Assembly: GCF_003115855.1 (NCBI RefSeq)
Contig: NZ_KZ819076.1
Span: 62,001-126,000 of the forward strand
Length of the DNA: 64,000 bases
Direction: 5' to 3'
DNA from: Brenneria corticis
GTDB lineage: Bacteria > Pseudomonadota > Gammaproteobacteria > Enterobacterales > Enterobacteriaceae
In this document: one piece after another, positions 27,086-35,683 of the stretch
How positions within the stretch are numbered: the first letter of the stretch is position 1
Layout: each line of letters starts with the position of its first letter
Notes under the pieces: generated by a model
What the model saw: the letters and a program-made list of their open reading frames with translations, nothing else
Databases searched by the model: none
Told to the model about the DNA's origin: nothing
Program-made: the position numbers and the translations under genes

Positions 27086-27463
27086 GTTGCGACTTCGCCT
27101 CTTTCTGTCTGTGTTGTATTGACACGATGATTTATGCGCCGCGCGTGGGCGGCCGTGTCGGGAACTTCACCGCACAGGATGACGCCTCTGCGGCGGATCG
27201 ATCATTCAGATCCCGGAGTGTAGCCGGTTTCGGCGCCCGATCCCAGCTATCCGGGCATTTGCCGTGATGGGTAGATGGCGCAGCCGCCTCGGTTGAGGAA
27301 AAGATGCGCTTGGCGCGGCATTCTTCCCGATTGGCATGTCGTTGTTTTGTATGATGTGCCACACTTGAACAGTGCCAACAGGACCACGGCGATGTTGGCA
27401 CAAGCGGTTTGATGGCGTTGATATTTTGCGTCATGTCGATAACGGATGAGGTTAACGCAGGTT
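27086..27463. other. Divergent promoter region ettA / slt
   Basis: 378 bp between the two divergent starts. Short reading frames occur but none has a ribosome site and a protein-like composition. No promoter pair was convincing by eye. Confidence 0.45.
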
Positions 27464-29392
27464 ATGGTTAAAGCGGGTCATTGGTGGTACGCCATTGCGG
27501 CGGTATGTCTGGCGGGAGCTTCGGTTTACGCGCAGGCGGATTCTCTGGACGAGCAGCGTCAGCGTTATCAGCAGGTTAAACAGGCGTGGGATAGCAATCA
27601 GCTGGACGTCGTGGCGCGGGTTATGCCGACGCTGCGCGACTATCCGCTCTATCCTTATCTGGAATACCGTTCGCTGACGCAGGATTTGAGCCAGGTCAGC
27701 CCCTCGCAGGTGCAACAATTCATCGCCACTCATCCCACGTTGCCGCCGGCGCGTAATCTGCACACCAGCTTTGTCAATGAGCTGGCGCGCCGTCAGGACT
27801 GGCAAGGGCTATTGGCTTTCAGCCCCCAGCCGCCGAAGCCGGTGGCGGCGCGCTGTAATTTCTATTATGCGCAGTGGGCGACCGGGCAGCGTCAGGGCGT
27901 ATGGGATGCCACCCGCGATATCTGGCTGACGGGACGTTCGCTGCCCGCCGTCTGCGACAAACTGTTCGCCGTCTGGCAACAGGCGGGCGAACAGACGCCG
28001 CTGACGACGCTGGAGCGGATGCGGCTGGCGATGAACGAAGGCAGCTGCGGGCTGGTGAGCTATCTCGCCAGACAGCTTCCCGACGATTACCAAACCATTA
28101 GCGACGCCCTGTTGAAGCTGCAAAGCGATCCGAACACGCTGGAAAGTTTTGCCCGCTCGACGGGGCCGACCGACTTTACCCGTAAAGTCACGCTGTCCGC
28201 CTTCAGTCGCGTGGCCCGTCAGGATGCGGATAACGCCCGTTCCATGCTGCCGGTGCTGGTTCGCCTGCAAAAACTGAGCGCGGAGGAGCGCCAGGGAATG
28301 GAGGAAACCATCGCCTGGCGGCTGATGGGCAATGACGCTACTGTGCAACAGGCCGGCTGGCGCGATGAGGTGGTGCGGCGCAGCGCTTCCACCTCTTTGC
28401 TGGAGCGGCGGGTGCGCATGGCGCTGGGAACCGGGGACCGGCAGGGGTTGGCGGTCTGGCTGGCGCGATTGCCGGCGGAGGCGCGGCAGAAGGATGAATG
28501 GCGTTACTGGCAGGCCGCTTTGCTGCTGGATCAGGGGAAACGCCAGGAAGGGGAAACCTTGCTGCGCACGCTGATGGCGGAGCGCGGATTCTACCCCATG
28601 GTGGCGGCGCAGAAATTGCGTGAAGCCTACCCGATAACCATAAAAGTCGCCGTCAGGCCGGATCGCGCCTTAGCGCAGCGGCCGGAGGTCGCCCGCGTGC
28701 GGGAACTGATGTTCTGGCGCATGGACAACCTGGCGCGCGGCGAGTGGGTGGGGCTGGTGGCCGGCAGCACGCCGTCGCAGCAGGAGGCGCTGGCGCGCTA
28801 CGCGTTCGAGCAGCGCTGGGCCGACTTAAGCGTGCAGGCCACCATCGTCGCCAAGCTGTGGGATCATCTGGAAGAGCGCTTCCCGCTGGCCTGGAACGAC
28901 GAATTCCTGCGCGCCACGCAGGATAAAGGCATCAGCCAGAGTTACGCCATGGCGATAGCCCGCCAGGAGAGCGCCTGGAATCCGCAGGCTCGCTCCCCTG
29001 TCGGCGCCTCGGGGCTGATGCAGCTGATGCCGGCGACGGCGCAGCAGACGGCGAAGATGAGCAATATCGCCGGCTACGGCAACAGCAGCCAGCTGTTTGA
29101 CCCGCAGACGAATATCCTGCTGGGAACCAGTTATCTGGAGTATGTCTATCAGACCTTCGGCCGCAACCGGATTCTGGCCTCGGCCGCCTATAATGCGGGG
29201 CCCTCACGCGTTAATACCTGGCTGAGAAACAGCGCGGGACGCATCGATCCCGTGGCGTTTATTGAGAGTATTCCGTTCTCCGAAACGCGCGGATATGTGA
29301 AAAACGTGCTGGCCTATGATGTTTTTTATCGTCACTTCCTGCGCCAGTCCGCCAGCGTGCTGACCGATGCGGAATGGCAGCGGCGCTATTGA
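27464..29392 (+). CDS. slt: Soluble lytic murein transglycosylase Slt70
   Basis: Periplasmic enzyme that cleaves peptidoglycan glycan strands with formation of 1,6-anhydro-MurNAc. The start at 27464 gives MVKAGHWWYAIAAVCLAG and a signal peptide ending before DSLDEQ; an ATG six codons upstream (27446) is the alternative. 642 residues (E. coli 645). A long alpha-helical superhelix is followed by the catalytic domain with AIARQESAWNP (catalytic Glu at about residue 502), SPVGASGLMQLMPATA and AAYNAGPSRV. trpR follows 73 bp later. Confidence 0.96.
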   Translation: MVKAGHWWYAIAAVCLAGASVYAQADSLDEQRQRYQQVKQAWDSNQLDVVARVMPTLRDYPLYPYLEYRSLTQDLSQVSPSQVQQFIATHPTLPPARNLHTSFVNELARRQDWQGLLAFSPQPPKPVAARCNFYYAQWATGQRQGVWDATRDIWLTGRSLPAVCDKLFAVWQQAGEQTPLTTLERMRLAMNEGSCGLVSYLARQLPDDYQTISDALLKLQSDPNTLESFARSTGPTDFTRKVTLSAFSRVARQDADNARSMLPVLVRLQKLSAEERQGMEETIAWRLMGNDATVQQAGWRDEVVRRSASTSLLERRVRMALGTGDRQGLAVWLARLPAEARQKDEWRYWQAALLLDQGKRQEGETLLRTLMAERGFYPMVAAQKLREAYPITIKVAVRPDRALAQRPEVARVRELMFWRMDNLARGEWVGLVAGSTPSQQEALARYAFEQRWADLSVQATIVAKLWDHLEERFPLAWNDEFLRATQDKGISQSYAMAIARQESAWNPQARSPVGASGLMQLMPATAQQTAKMSNIAGYGNSSQLFDPQTNILLGTSYLEYVYQTFGRNRILASAAYNAGPSRVNTWLRNSAGRIDPVAFIESIPFSETRGYVKNVLAYDVFYRHFLRQSASVLTDAEWQRRY

Positions 29393-29435
29393 GCGCGACC
29401 GGGCGATCATTTTGCGCAACTTGTGTTATGCTGCC

Positions 29436-29453
29436 GTACTAGTTAAATAGTAT
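29436..29453. promoter_or_regulatory. TrpR operator (trpR autoregulation)
   Basis: GTACTAGTTAAATAGTAT is an almost perfect 18-base palindrome and matches the TrpR consensus GTACTAGTTAACTAGTAC at 16 of 18 positions. It directly follows a TATGCT hexamer (29427-29432) that can serve as -10 and ends 12 bases before the trpR ATG. Confidence 0.85.
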
Positions 29454-29465
29454 GGCAGCCCTGTT

Positions 29466-29813
29466 ATGACCCCGTTATCCATTAACGATCCCGCGCTCTC
29501 CGCGCAGGACAATAAAGACTGGCTACGTTTTGTGGCGCTGTTGCGGCAGTCAATAAACGAAGACCTTCATCTGCCGTTATTACAGCTGATGTTGACCGCG
29601 GACGAACGCGCCGCGCTGGGCACGCGGGTACGTATCGTTCAGGAACTGATACGTGGCGAAATGAGTCAGCGTGAGTTGAAAAATGAACTGGGGGCGGGGA
29701 TCGCCACCATCACCCGGGGGTCGAACAGCCTGAAGGCCGCGCCTCCCGCACTGAAAAACTGGCTGGAAGCGCAATTGCTGCCCGAAGATAAATACCGGGG
29801 CGACGAAGGTTAA
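29466..29813 (+). CDS. trpR: Trp operon repressor
   Basis: Dimeric tryptophan-activated repressor of trp, aroH, mtr and its own gene. 115 residues (E. coli 108; extra residues at both ends). Core LHLPLLQLMLTADERAALG and the helix-turn-helix MSQRELKNELGAGIATITRG are nearly identical to E. coli. The last four bases overlap the stop codon of the convergent yjjX gene. Confidence 0.97.
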   Translation: MTPLSINDPALSAQDNKDWLRFVALLRQSINEDLHLPLLQLMLTADERAALGTRVRIVQELIRGEMSQRELKNELGAGIATITRGSNSLKAAPPALKNWLEAQLLPEDKYRGDEG

Positions 29814-30346
29814 TTTACGATCTGTATCGGCGTCTGGTAGATAGGATTATGGAACGGGACCAGCGCCAGCAACAGCGCCTGATGATAAACGCTGGCGCGC
29901 GACAGTTTGCCGTCGGTGAAAACGCCGATTGCGCCGCCCTGGCGCTTGATATCCAGAATTCCCGTCAGTCGCGCCATTTCATCGCCTAATTCTCTCCCCT
30001 CGCGGATACCCTGTAATATACTTTCAGGCAGAACCAGGCTGGCGGAACGTGATTCACCGCGCTGGCGGGGGTTTTCAACCACCATCCAGGCGAAGGTCAT
30101 ATGTTCTTCTATTCCGGCCTCGACGCCAACCCAGAAATCGGCTTCCGGGCGTACCTGACGAGCCATCATCACCCGGTTTCTGGCCCCGGTGCGGGTTTCA
30201 ACCGAGCCGAGCGGTTGGCGTGGAACGCCGCTGTCGACATCGACGCCCTCGATACGGCAATTGTCTGCGCCAAAGACATCCGTGAATGCTAAAGTAATAG
30301 CTTCAATTTTTGCCGGGTTGGTGGTCGCAGCTACAACGTGATACAT
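29810..30346 (-). CDS. yjjX: Inosine/xanthosine triphosphatase YjjX
   Basis: Hydrolyses non-canonical purine nucleoside triphosphates (ITP, XTP) to keep them out of nucleic acids. 178 residues (E. coli about 170). N-terminal VVAATTNPAKIEAI, central GSVETRTGARNRV and EADFWVGVEAGIE, C-terminal GAIGVFTDGKLSRASVYHQA are family hallmarks. Divergent from gpmB with 51 bp between starts. Confidence 0.95.
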   Translation of the reverse strand: MYHVVAATTNPAKIEAITLAFTDVFGADNCRIEGVDVDSGVPRQPLGSVETRTGARNRVMMARQVRPEADFWVGVEAGIEEHMTFAWMVVENPRQRGESRSASLVLPESILQGIREGRELGDEMARLTGILDIKRQGGAIGVFTDGKLSRASVYHQALLLALVPFHNPIYQTPIQIVN

Positions 30347-30397
30347 AACGGTTTTATACTCTTTAGTTAATTTGACGCAGTATAACGGAAAATAACC

Positions 30398-31048
30398 ATG
30401 TTACAGGTATATCTTGTTCGCCACGGCGAAACGGAATGGAATGTGGCGCGACGTATTCAAGGGCACTCCGACAGCGCGCTAACGCCGAGGGGGGAGCACC
30501 AGGCGCAGCAGGTTGCGGAACGGGTAAAAAAATTGGGCATCACGCATATTCTTACCAGTGATTTAGGACGCACCCGCCGGACCACGGAAATTATCGCCCC
30601 GGCGTGCGGCGACTGTCAGATAATCATTGAGCCGCGCCTGCGCGAACTTAGTATGGGTATCCTGGAGGAACGGGATATTGATCTGCTGAGTCCGGAAGAG
30701 GAAGGGTGGCGTAAACAGCTGGTGGATGGCACGCCTGACGGGCGCATCCCAGAGGGCGAGTCGATGGCGGAACTGGCGGCGCGCATGCACGCGGTGCTGG
30801 ACCGTTGCCTGGCGCTGCCGCAAGGGAGCCGCCCGCTGTTGGTCAGTCATGGTATGGCGCTGGGATGCCTGCTCAGCACGGTACTTGGCTTGCCCGCCTG
30901 GGCTGAGCGCCGGCTGCGTCTGCGCAACTGTTCCCTGTCACGCCTTGATTATCAACACAGTCCGTGGCTGGCCTCCGGGTGGGTGGTTGAAACGGCCGGT
31001 GATGTTTCGCATCTGGATGTTCCGGCCCTGGATGAGCTACAGCGATGA
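30398..31048 (+). CDS. gpmB: Histidine phosphatase family protein GpmB
   Basis: Phosphoglycerate mutase-like phosphatase of the histidine phosphatase superfamily; true mutase activity of GpmB is doubtful. 216 residues (E. coli 215). Catalytic LVRHGETEWN at residues 5-14, proton donor Glu in RLRELSMGILEER, second catalytic His in LLVSHGMALGCLL. Its 3' end overlaps the convergent rob gene by 12 bases. Confidence 0.94.
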   Translation: MLQVYLVRHGETEWNVARRIQGHSDSALTPRGEHQAQQVAERVKKLGITHILTSDLGRTRRTTEIIAPACGDCQIIIEPRLRELSMGILEERDIDLLSPEEEGWRKQLVDGTPDGRIPEGESMAELAARMHAVLDRCLALPQGSRPLLVSHGMALGCLLSTVLGLPAWAERRLRLRNCSLSRLDYQHSPWLASGWVVETAGDVSHLDVPALDELQR

Positions 31049-31927
31049 CGATGAGCCGCTGATTGGAATCAGGTATTCACAGCGGATGATCTCCGGCGGG
31101 CCGTTTTTGGTTTCTTTCGCTTCATCCGTGGGATGGAAGCGTTCGATATCGTATTCCTTGCGGCGGACAAGCTTGAGCGTCGGCAAACAGGTGTCATACA
31201 GGGTGACGATAAAGTCCTGTAGCCCGTCCGTCGGACCTTCATAGATAAACAGCGCATACTCCCCGCCGGGCAGGGTGATGGATTCCCCGGGATGTGCGCC
31301 TTCGGGCAAATGCCGAGGCTCCAGCGCGGTGGTATAGAGAACGTCATGCTCGTCATCTTTCTCTTTATTGGGCCGCGAGTGATGCAGGCCGTAAAGCACC
31401 GGCGGAACGATTTTGGCTTCGCCGAGAAACTGACGCCAGTAGTGGACGCGGATTTCGGTGCGGAAATTACAAATCTGCTCCAGGCTACAGTTGTAGGACT
31501 GCGTCATCCCCACCAGTTGGGTTTCCGGCAGCGTAACAAACTGCGGTTGCGGCAGGGTAAACTCGCCAAGCCGGATCGGCGGATGGATGCCATGGGTGTC
31601 CCAGTTATCGGAACGCCGATAGGATGCGGGCGTTTGTGCAAACTGCTTTTTGAATGCGCGAGTGAAGGTTTGCTGAGAATCGAAGCGATATTGCAGGGCG
31701 ATATCAAGGATCGGTCTGCTGGTCAGACACAGCGCCACGGCGGCTTTGGTTAGCCGGCGGGCGCGGATGTAAGAACCAATCGCATGTCCGGTGACATCTT
31801 TAAACATTCTTTGTAAATGCCATTTGGAATAACCTGCTTTTGCCGCCACATGATCGAGTGATAACGGTTGATCGAGATGGCTTTCCAGCCAGTTAAGCAG
31901 GTCACGTATGATACTGGCTTGATCCAT
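31037..31927 (-). CDS. rob: Right-origin-binding AraC-type regulator Rob
   Basis: MarA/SoxS/Rob regulon activator that raises drug, solvent and bile tolerance. 296 residues (E. coli 289). The N-terminal AraC domain is nearly identical (AAKAGYSKWHLQRMFKDVTG first helix-turn-helix; YRFDSQQTFTRAFKKQF second). The C-terminal GyrI-like ligand domain is present (QSYNCSLEQICNFR, LPGGEYALFIYEG) and more divergent, with a short insertion near NKEKDDEHDV and a Ser-rich tail. Confidence 0.95.
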   Translation of the reverse strand: MDQASIIRDLLNWLESHLDQPLSLDHVAAKAGYSKWHLQRMFKDVTGHAIGSYIRARRLTKAAVALCLTSRPILDIALQYRFDSQQTFTRAFKKQFAQTPASYRRSDNWDTHGIHPPIRLGEFTLPQPQFVTLPETQLVGMTQSYNCSLEQICNFRTEIRVHYWRQFLGEAKIVPPVLYGLHHSRPNKEKDDEHDVLYTTALEPRHLPEGAHPGESITLPGGEYALFIYEGPTDGLQDFIVTLYDTCLPTLKLVRRKEYDIERFHPTDEAKETKNGPPEIIRCEYLIPISGSSSSL

Positions 31928-32128
31928 AGAAGATCTTCCTCATAAAACACACTGAGCACTAAACGTATGGAGAGCCTGCATCATAGCAATTTTTTTACAT
32001 TGGCACTGCCTAAGATTTTGACGATCTTCGGTTGGTTATTCAAATAATACAAATTGGGCAGCGGTGGGGAACGCCCTTCCATCATGCGGATATTAATCAC
32101 TGATGATGAGTAATCTGAGAGTAGGAAT

Positions 32129-32617
32129 ATGAACAAAAAGTTTATGCTGAGCGTTGGTTTATTGATGTTGTCTGTGAACGCGGTTCAGGCCGAAGAGGTC
32201 GGCTCCGTCGATACCACCTTTAAGCTGCTGGGGCCGGACCACAAGATCGTGCTGGAAGCCTTTGACGATCCTGATGTGGATAACGTGACCTGCTACATCA
32301 GCCGGGCGAAAACCGGCGGCATCAAGGGCGGGCTGGGGCTGGCGGAGGATACGGCGGACGCGGCGATTTCCTGTCAGCAGGTCGGGCCGATCGCGCTGAG
32401 CGATAAAATAAAAAACGGCGGCAAGAGAGGGGTGGTGGTGTTCCAGAAACGCACCTCGCTGGTGTTTAAAAAATTGCAGGTGGTGCGCTTTTACGATGGC
32501 AAACGCAATGCGCTGATCTATCTGGCCTATTCCGATCGTCTGGTGGAAGGGTCGCCGAAAAACGCGTTAAGCGCCGTGCCGGTGATGCCGTGGGCGCGGA
32601 GTGATGGCGGGGAGTAG
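32129..32617 (+). CDS. creA: CreA family periplasmic protein
   Basis: Conserved periplasmic protein of unknown function (DUF1308). 162 residues with a signal peptide (MNKKFMLSVGLLMLSVNAVQA, cleavage before EEVG). Conserved body VDTTFKLLGPDHKIVLEAFD, DNVTCYISRAKTGG and VFKKLQVVRFYD. In E. coli the two-component genes creBCD follow; here arcA (convergent) follows at once, so creA is not tied to CreBC in this genome region. Confidence 0.93.
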   Translation: MNKKFMLSVGLLMLSVNAVQAEEVGSVDTTFKLLGPDHKIVLEAFDDPDVDNVTCYISRAKTGGIKGGLGLAEDTADAAISCQQVGPIALSDKIKNGGKRGVVVFQKRTSLVFKKLQVVRFYDGKRNALIYLAYSDRLVEGSPKNALSAVPVMPWARSDGGE

Positions 32618-32650
32618 CGGGAAAACCATCGGCGGCGCAAGAGGAACGGC

Positions 32651-32674
32651 CGAAGCAGAGACTACCCTGCTTCG
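32651..32674. terminator. Hairpin between creA and arcA
   Basis: CGAAGCAG and CTGCTTCG pair around an 8-base loop; CGG and CCG extend the stem. No clear T-run on either strand. Position between two convergent genes suggests a terminator or 3' end stabiliser. Confidence 0.35.
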
Positions 32675-32685
32675 ACCGAGGGGAG

Positions 32686-33402
32686 TCACTCTTCCAGGTC
32701 GCCGCAGAAGCGGTAACCTTCGCCGTGGATGGTGGCGATAATTTCCGGCGTATCGGCGGTGGATTCAAAATGTTTGCGGATGCGGCGGATGGTGACGTCG
32801 ACCGTACGGTCGTGAGGCTTCAACTCGCGCCCGGTCATTTTCTTCAGCAGCTCCGCGCGGGATTGAATCTTGCCCGGGTTTTCACAGAAATGCAGCATGG
32901 CGCGGAATTCACTGCGCGGCAGCTTGTATTGCTCGCCCGTGGGGCTGACCAGCGAACGGCTGTTGATATCCAGCTCCCAACCGTTAAAGCGATAGCTTTC
33001 AACCAAACGGCGCTCTTCCGTACCGCCGCCCAGATTCATGGTGCGCGATAGCAGGTTACGGGCGCGGATGGTTAACTCTCGGGGGTTGAACGGCTTGGTG
33101 ATATAGTCATCGGCACCGATTTCCAAACCAAGAATTTTGTCCACTTCGTTGTCGCGACCGGTCAGGAACATCAGCGCGACGCTGGCTTGTTCACGCAGCT
33201 CACGCGCCAATAGCAAACCGTTCTTACCTGGCAGATTGATATCCATAATCACCAGGTTAATGTCGTTCTCGGACAAAATGTGATGCATTTCTGCACCGTC
33301 TGTGGCCTCGTGAACCAGGTATCCTTCCGCCTCAAAAATACTTTTGAGGGTATTGCGAGTTACCAACTCGTCTTCAACAATAAGAATGTGCGGCGTCTGC
33401 AT
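32686..33402 (-). CDS. arcA: Aerobic respiration control response regulator ArcA
   Basis: OmpR-family response regulator that, phosphorylated by ArcB, represses aerobic and activates microaerobic metabolism genes. 238 residues, the E. coli length. Receiver domain with phospho-Asp in VIMDINLPGKNGL (about residue 54), and a C-terminal winged helix (TGRELKPHDRTVDVTIRRIR). Very high identity to E. coli. Confidence 0.97.
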   Translation of the reverse strand: MQTPHILIVEDELVTRNTLKSIFEAEGYLVHEATDGAEMHHILSENDINLVIMDINLPGKNGLLLARELREQASVALMFLTGRDNEVDKILGLEIGADDYITKPFNPRELTIRARNLLSRTMNLGGGTEERRLVESYRFNGWELDINSRSLVSPTGEQYKLPRSEFRAMLHFCENPGKIQSRAELLKKMTGRELKPHDRTVDVTIRRIRKHFESTADTPEIIATIHGEGYRFCGDLEE

Positions 33403-34037
33403 GTTTGCTACCTAAAATTGCCAACTAAAATAATAAAGAGAAGTACAGAAGTCGCTGTTATCATTGGAGTTTTTAGGTAAAAAGTCACCATCTCACTCAA
33501 CATTGGACTAAAGTACGTAAATGCGTTCTTGATGCACATTTCACCTGCACGAAAATACGCTAAACAGGCGACAGCGGAGCCAGCCTAACAGAGCTCAAAG
33601 TGGTGCACAGTTTAACCTTATTAACAGCAACATAACAGTAAACACTGATTTTGCTGGCTGATAAATCTACGGTTCCATTGACATATATCAAATTTCATTG
33701 TAGCACGTTAACTATTTTGTGAAAAACACTTAGCAGAATGCCCGTTTAAGTCACAATTTAGCACTTTTTGAGAACGATTCAGCACGGCTGGTCGCCGGGG
33801 TGAATCGGGCGGTGTCGACTTCCTTTTTATTAACGGCATGATATAAATAAAATTTATCACTCAATGATTTTTACCCTGCTGAAAATTTTTTTTCCCTTGC
33901 TGTGAAAATGCATTTGGACGTTTTTGTGAATTAAATGTTTTTGCATGTTGCGGTAATGCTTTCCGCTTGATTAGCGCTGATAACGTCCTTTTGCCGGGCT
34001 TTGCGGTTCGGATAGGTCCGCGGGGCGTGCGCACGGT
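33403..34037. other. Long AT-rich region upstream of arcA
   Basis: About 635 bp with no supported gene between arcA and the 3' end of the peptide transporter operon. It should hold the multiple arcA promoters known from E. coli, and contains an FNR-like box (separate entry). From 33700 to about 34000 I see only AT-rich DNA. Confidence 0.6.
33678..33691. promoter_or_regulatory. FNR-like box upstream of arcA
   Basis: TTGACATATATCAA matches the FNR consensus TTGAT-N4-ATCAA at nine of ten positions. It lies 276 bp upstream of the arcA ATG. Anaerobic activation of arcA by FNR from a distal promoter is known in E. coli. Confidence 0.5.
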
Positions 34038-35654
34038 TTAGGGACTTCGGCTCGCCGTCAGCGGGTGCAGCACGCTGTCGACGAGCCGAGCGGTATAGTC
34101 GTGGCCGGGCCGATGGAGGACGTTATCCACGCTGCCGTATTCTACCAGGCGGCCCTCTTTTAATACCGCTACGTCGCGACACAGCTGGCTGACCACCACC
34201 AGATCGTGGCTGATAAATAAGCAACTGAACTGATATTCCCGCTGAAGTTTTTGCAGCAAATCCAGAATATGCGCCTGTACCGACACATCCAGCGCCGACG
34301 TCGGCTCATCGGCGATCAGCAGCGTCGGTTTCAGCGCCAGCGCCCGGGCGATGGCCACGCGCTGGCACTGGCCGCCGGAAAGCTGGTGCGGATAGCGCTG
34401 ACGCCATTGCGCCCCCAGCCCGACCTGTTCCAGCAGGCTGTCCACCTGGGCGGCAACGGCCGCTTTACTGGCGCCGGTATGCACTTCCAGCGGCTCGGCG
34501 ATGGACTGGGCGATACTGTAGCGCGGATTGAGCGAACTGCGCGGGCTTTGAAACACAAAGCCGATGGTCTGGCGAATACGCCGGATATCCTCGGTTTTTC
34601 CGCGCACCATGCTGACGTTATCGATGGTGATATCGCCCGCGCTGGGAGCGATAAGCCCCGCCAGCGCCCGTCCCAACGTCGATTTCCCCGAGCCGGACTC
34701 GCCGACAAGACCGGTAAAACAGCCCGCCTGCAGCGACAGAGAAACGTTGTCCAGCGCGTGAAAACGCTGCCTGCGGCGGCGAAATTCCACGTGCAAACCG
34801 TCAACGTTCACCCGCACCGGCGCATCGGCAAAGGCGGTCGCCGGTGGTTTTCGCTGATAGCGCGGGATGGCGGCCAGCAGGGCGCGGGTATAGTCAGCCC
34901 GCGGCTGAGAGAACAGGTCGGCGATGTCGGCGGTTTCGACGATTTCTCCCTGACGCAGCACGATCGCCCGATCGGCGATATTCGCCACCACCCCCATATC
35001 GTGGGTAATCAGCAGGATGGCAATGTCGATGCGCCGGCGAAGCTGGCGCAGCATCTGGAGGATCTCTTTCTGTATCGTGGCATCCAGCGCCGTTGTCGGC
35101 TCATCGGCGATCAGCATATCCGGATCGCAGGCCAGCGCCATGGCGATCATCACCCGCTGGCATTGGCCGCCGGAAAGCTGGTGCGGGTAGGCGTCGATAC
35201 GGCCGGCGGCGTCGGGGATCTCCACCAGTTGCAGTAATTCCAGCGCACGCGCCCTGGCCGCCGCCCGGTCGTCCGCTTTCTTATGGGTGAGCAGCACTTC
35301 GACGATCTGCTCCCCGATGCTGAACACCGGATCCAGCGCCAGCCGCGGATCCTGGAAAATCATGGCGATGCGCTTGCCGCGTAACTGTTGTAATTGCCGC
35401 GGCGAGGCGTCCAGCAACGACTGGCCGGCAAAGGTCACCGTTCCGTCGATGCGGGCGCCGGCGGGCAGCAGACCGAGAATCGACAGCGCCGTCAGGCTCT
35501 TGCCCGAACCGGATTCCCCCACCAGCGCCAGCACTTCATGCCGGTACAGCTCGAAGTTGAGATTGGTCAGCGCGCGCTGGTAGCCCGACGGGTGCTGAAA
35601 CCCGACGTTGAGGTCGCGCACTGTCAGTAAAGGGGACGGCTTGTCTGCGGGCAT
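34038..35654 (-). CDS. Dipeptide/oligopeptide ABC transporter, fused double ATPase
   Basis: 538 residues holding two complete ABC ATPase domains in one chain, as in GsiA/YejF. First domain: Walker A GESGSGKS at residues 46-53, signature LSGGQCQR, Walker B LIADEPTTALD. Second domain from about residue 290: again GESGSGKS, LSGGQCQR, LIADEPTSALD, then the oligopeptide-type tail RPGHDYTARLV. Last gene of a five-gene leftward operon, 29 bp after the peptidase gene. Powers peptide import across the inner membrane. Peptide specificity cannot be read from this subunit. Confidence 0.92.
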   Translation of the reverse strand: MPADKPSPLLTVRDLNVGFQHPSGYQRALTNLNFELYRHEVLALVGESGSGKSLTALSILGLLPAGARIDGTVTFAGQSLLDASPRQLQQLRGKRIAMIFQDPRLALDPVFSIGEQIVEVLLTHKKADDRAAARARALELLQLVEIPDAAGRIDAYPHQLSGGQCQRVMIAMALACDPDMLIADEPTTALDATIQKEILQMLRQLRRRIDIAILLITHDMGVVANIADRAIVLRQGEIVETADIADLFSQPRADYTRALLAAIPRYQRKPPATAFADAPVRVNVDGLHVEFRRRRQRFHALDNVSLSLQAGCFTGLVGESGSGKSTLGRALAGLIAPSAGDITIDNVSMVRGKTEDIRRIRQTIGFVFQSPRSSLNPRYSIAQSIAEPLEVHTGASKAAVAAQVDSLLEQVGLGAQWRQRYPHQLSGGQCQRVAIARALALKPTLLIADEPTSALDVSVQAHILDLLQKLQREYQFSCLFISHDLVVVSQLCRDVAVLKEGRLVEYGSVDNVLHRPGHDYTARLVDSVLHPLTASRSP

Positions 35655-35683
35655 AGGCGCATTTCCTCAGGGCGATGAACGGG

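Noticed and set aside
33507..33563. Reading frame TKVRKCVLDAH upstream of arcA that resembles the start of E. coli YjjY
   Set aside because: The codon where ATG would stand reads TGG, no ribosome site is present and the frame ends after 19 codons. YjjY itself is a doubtful gene; this is probably conserved promoter DNA.
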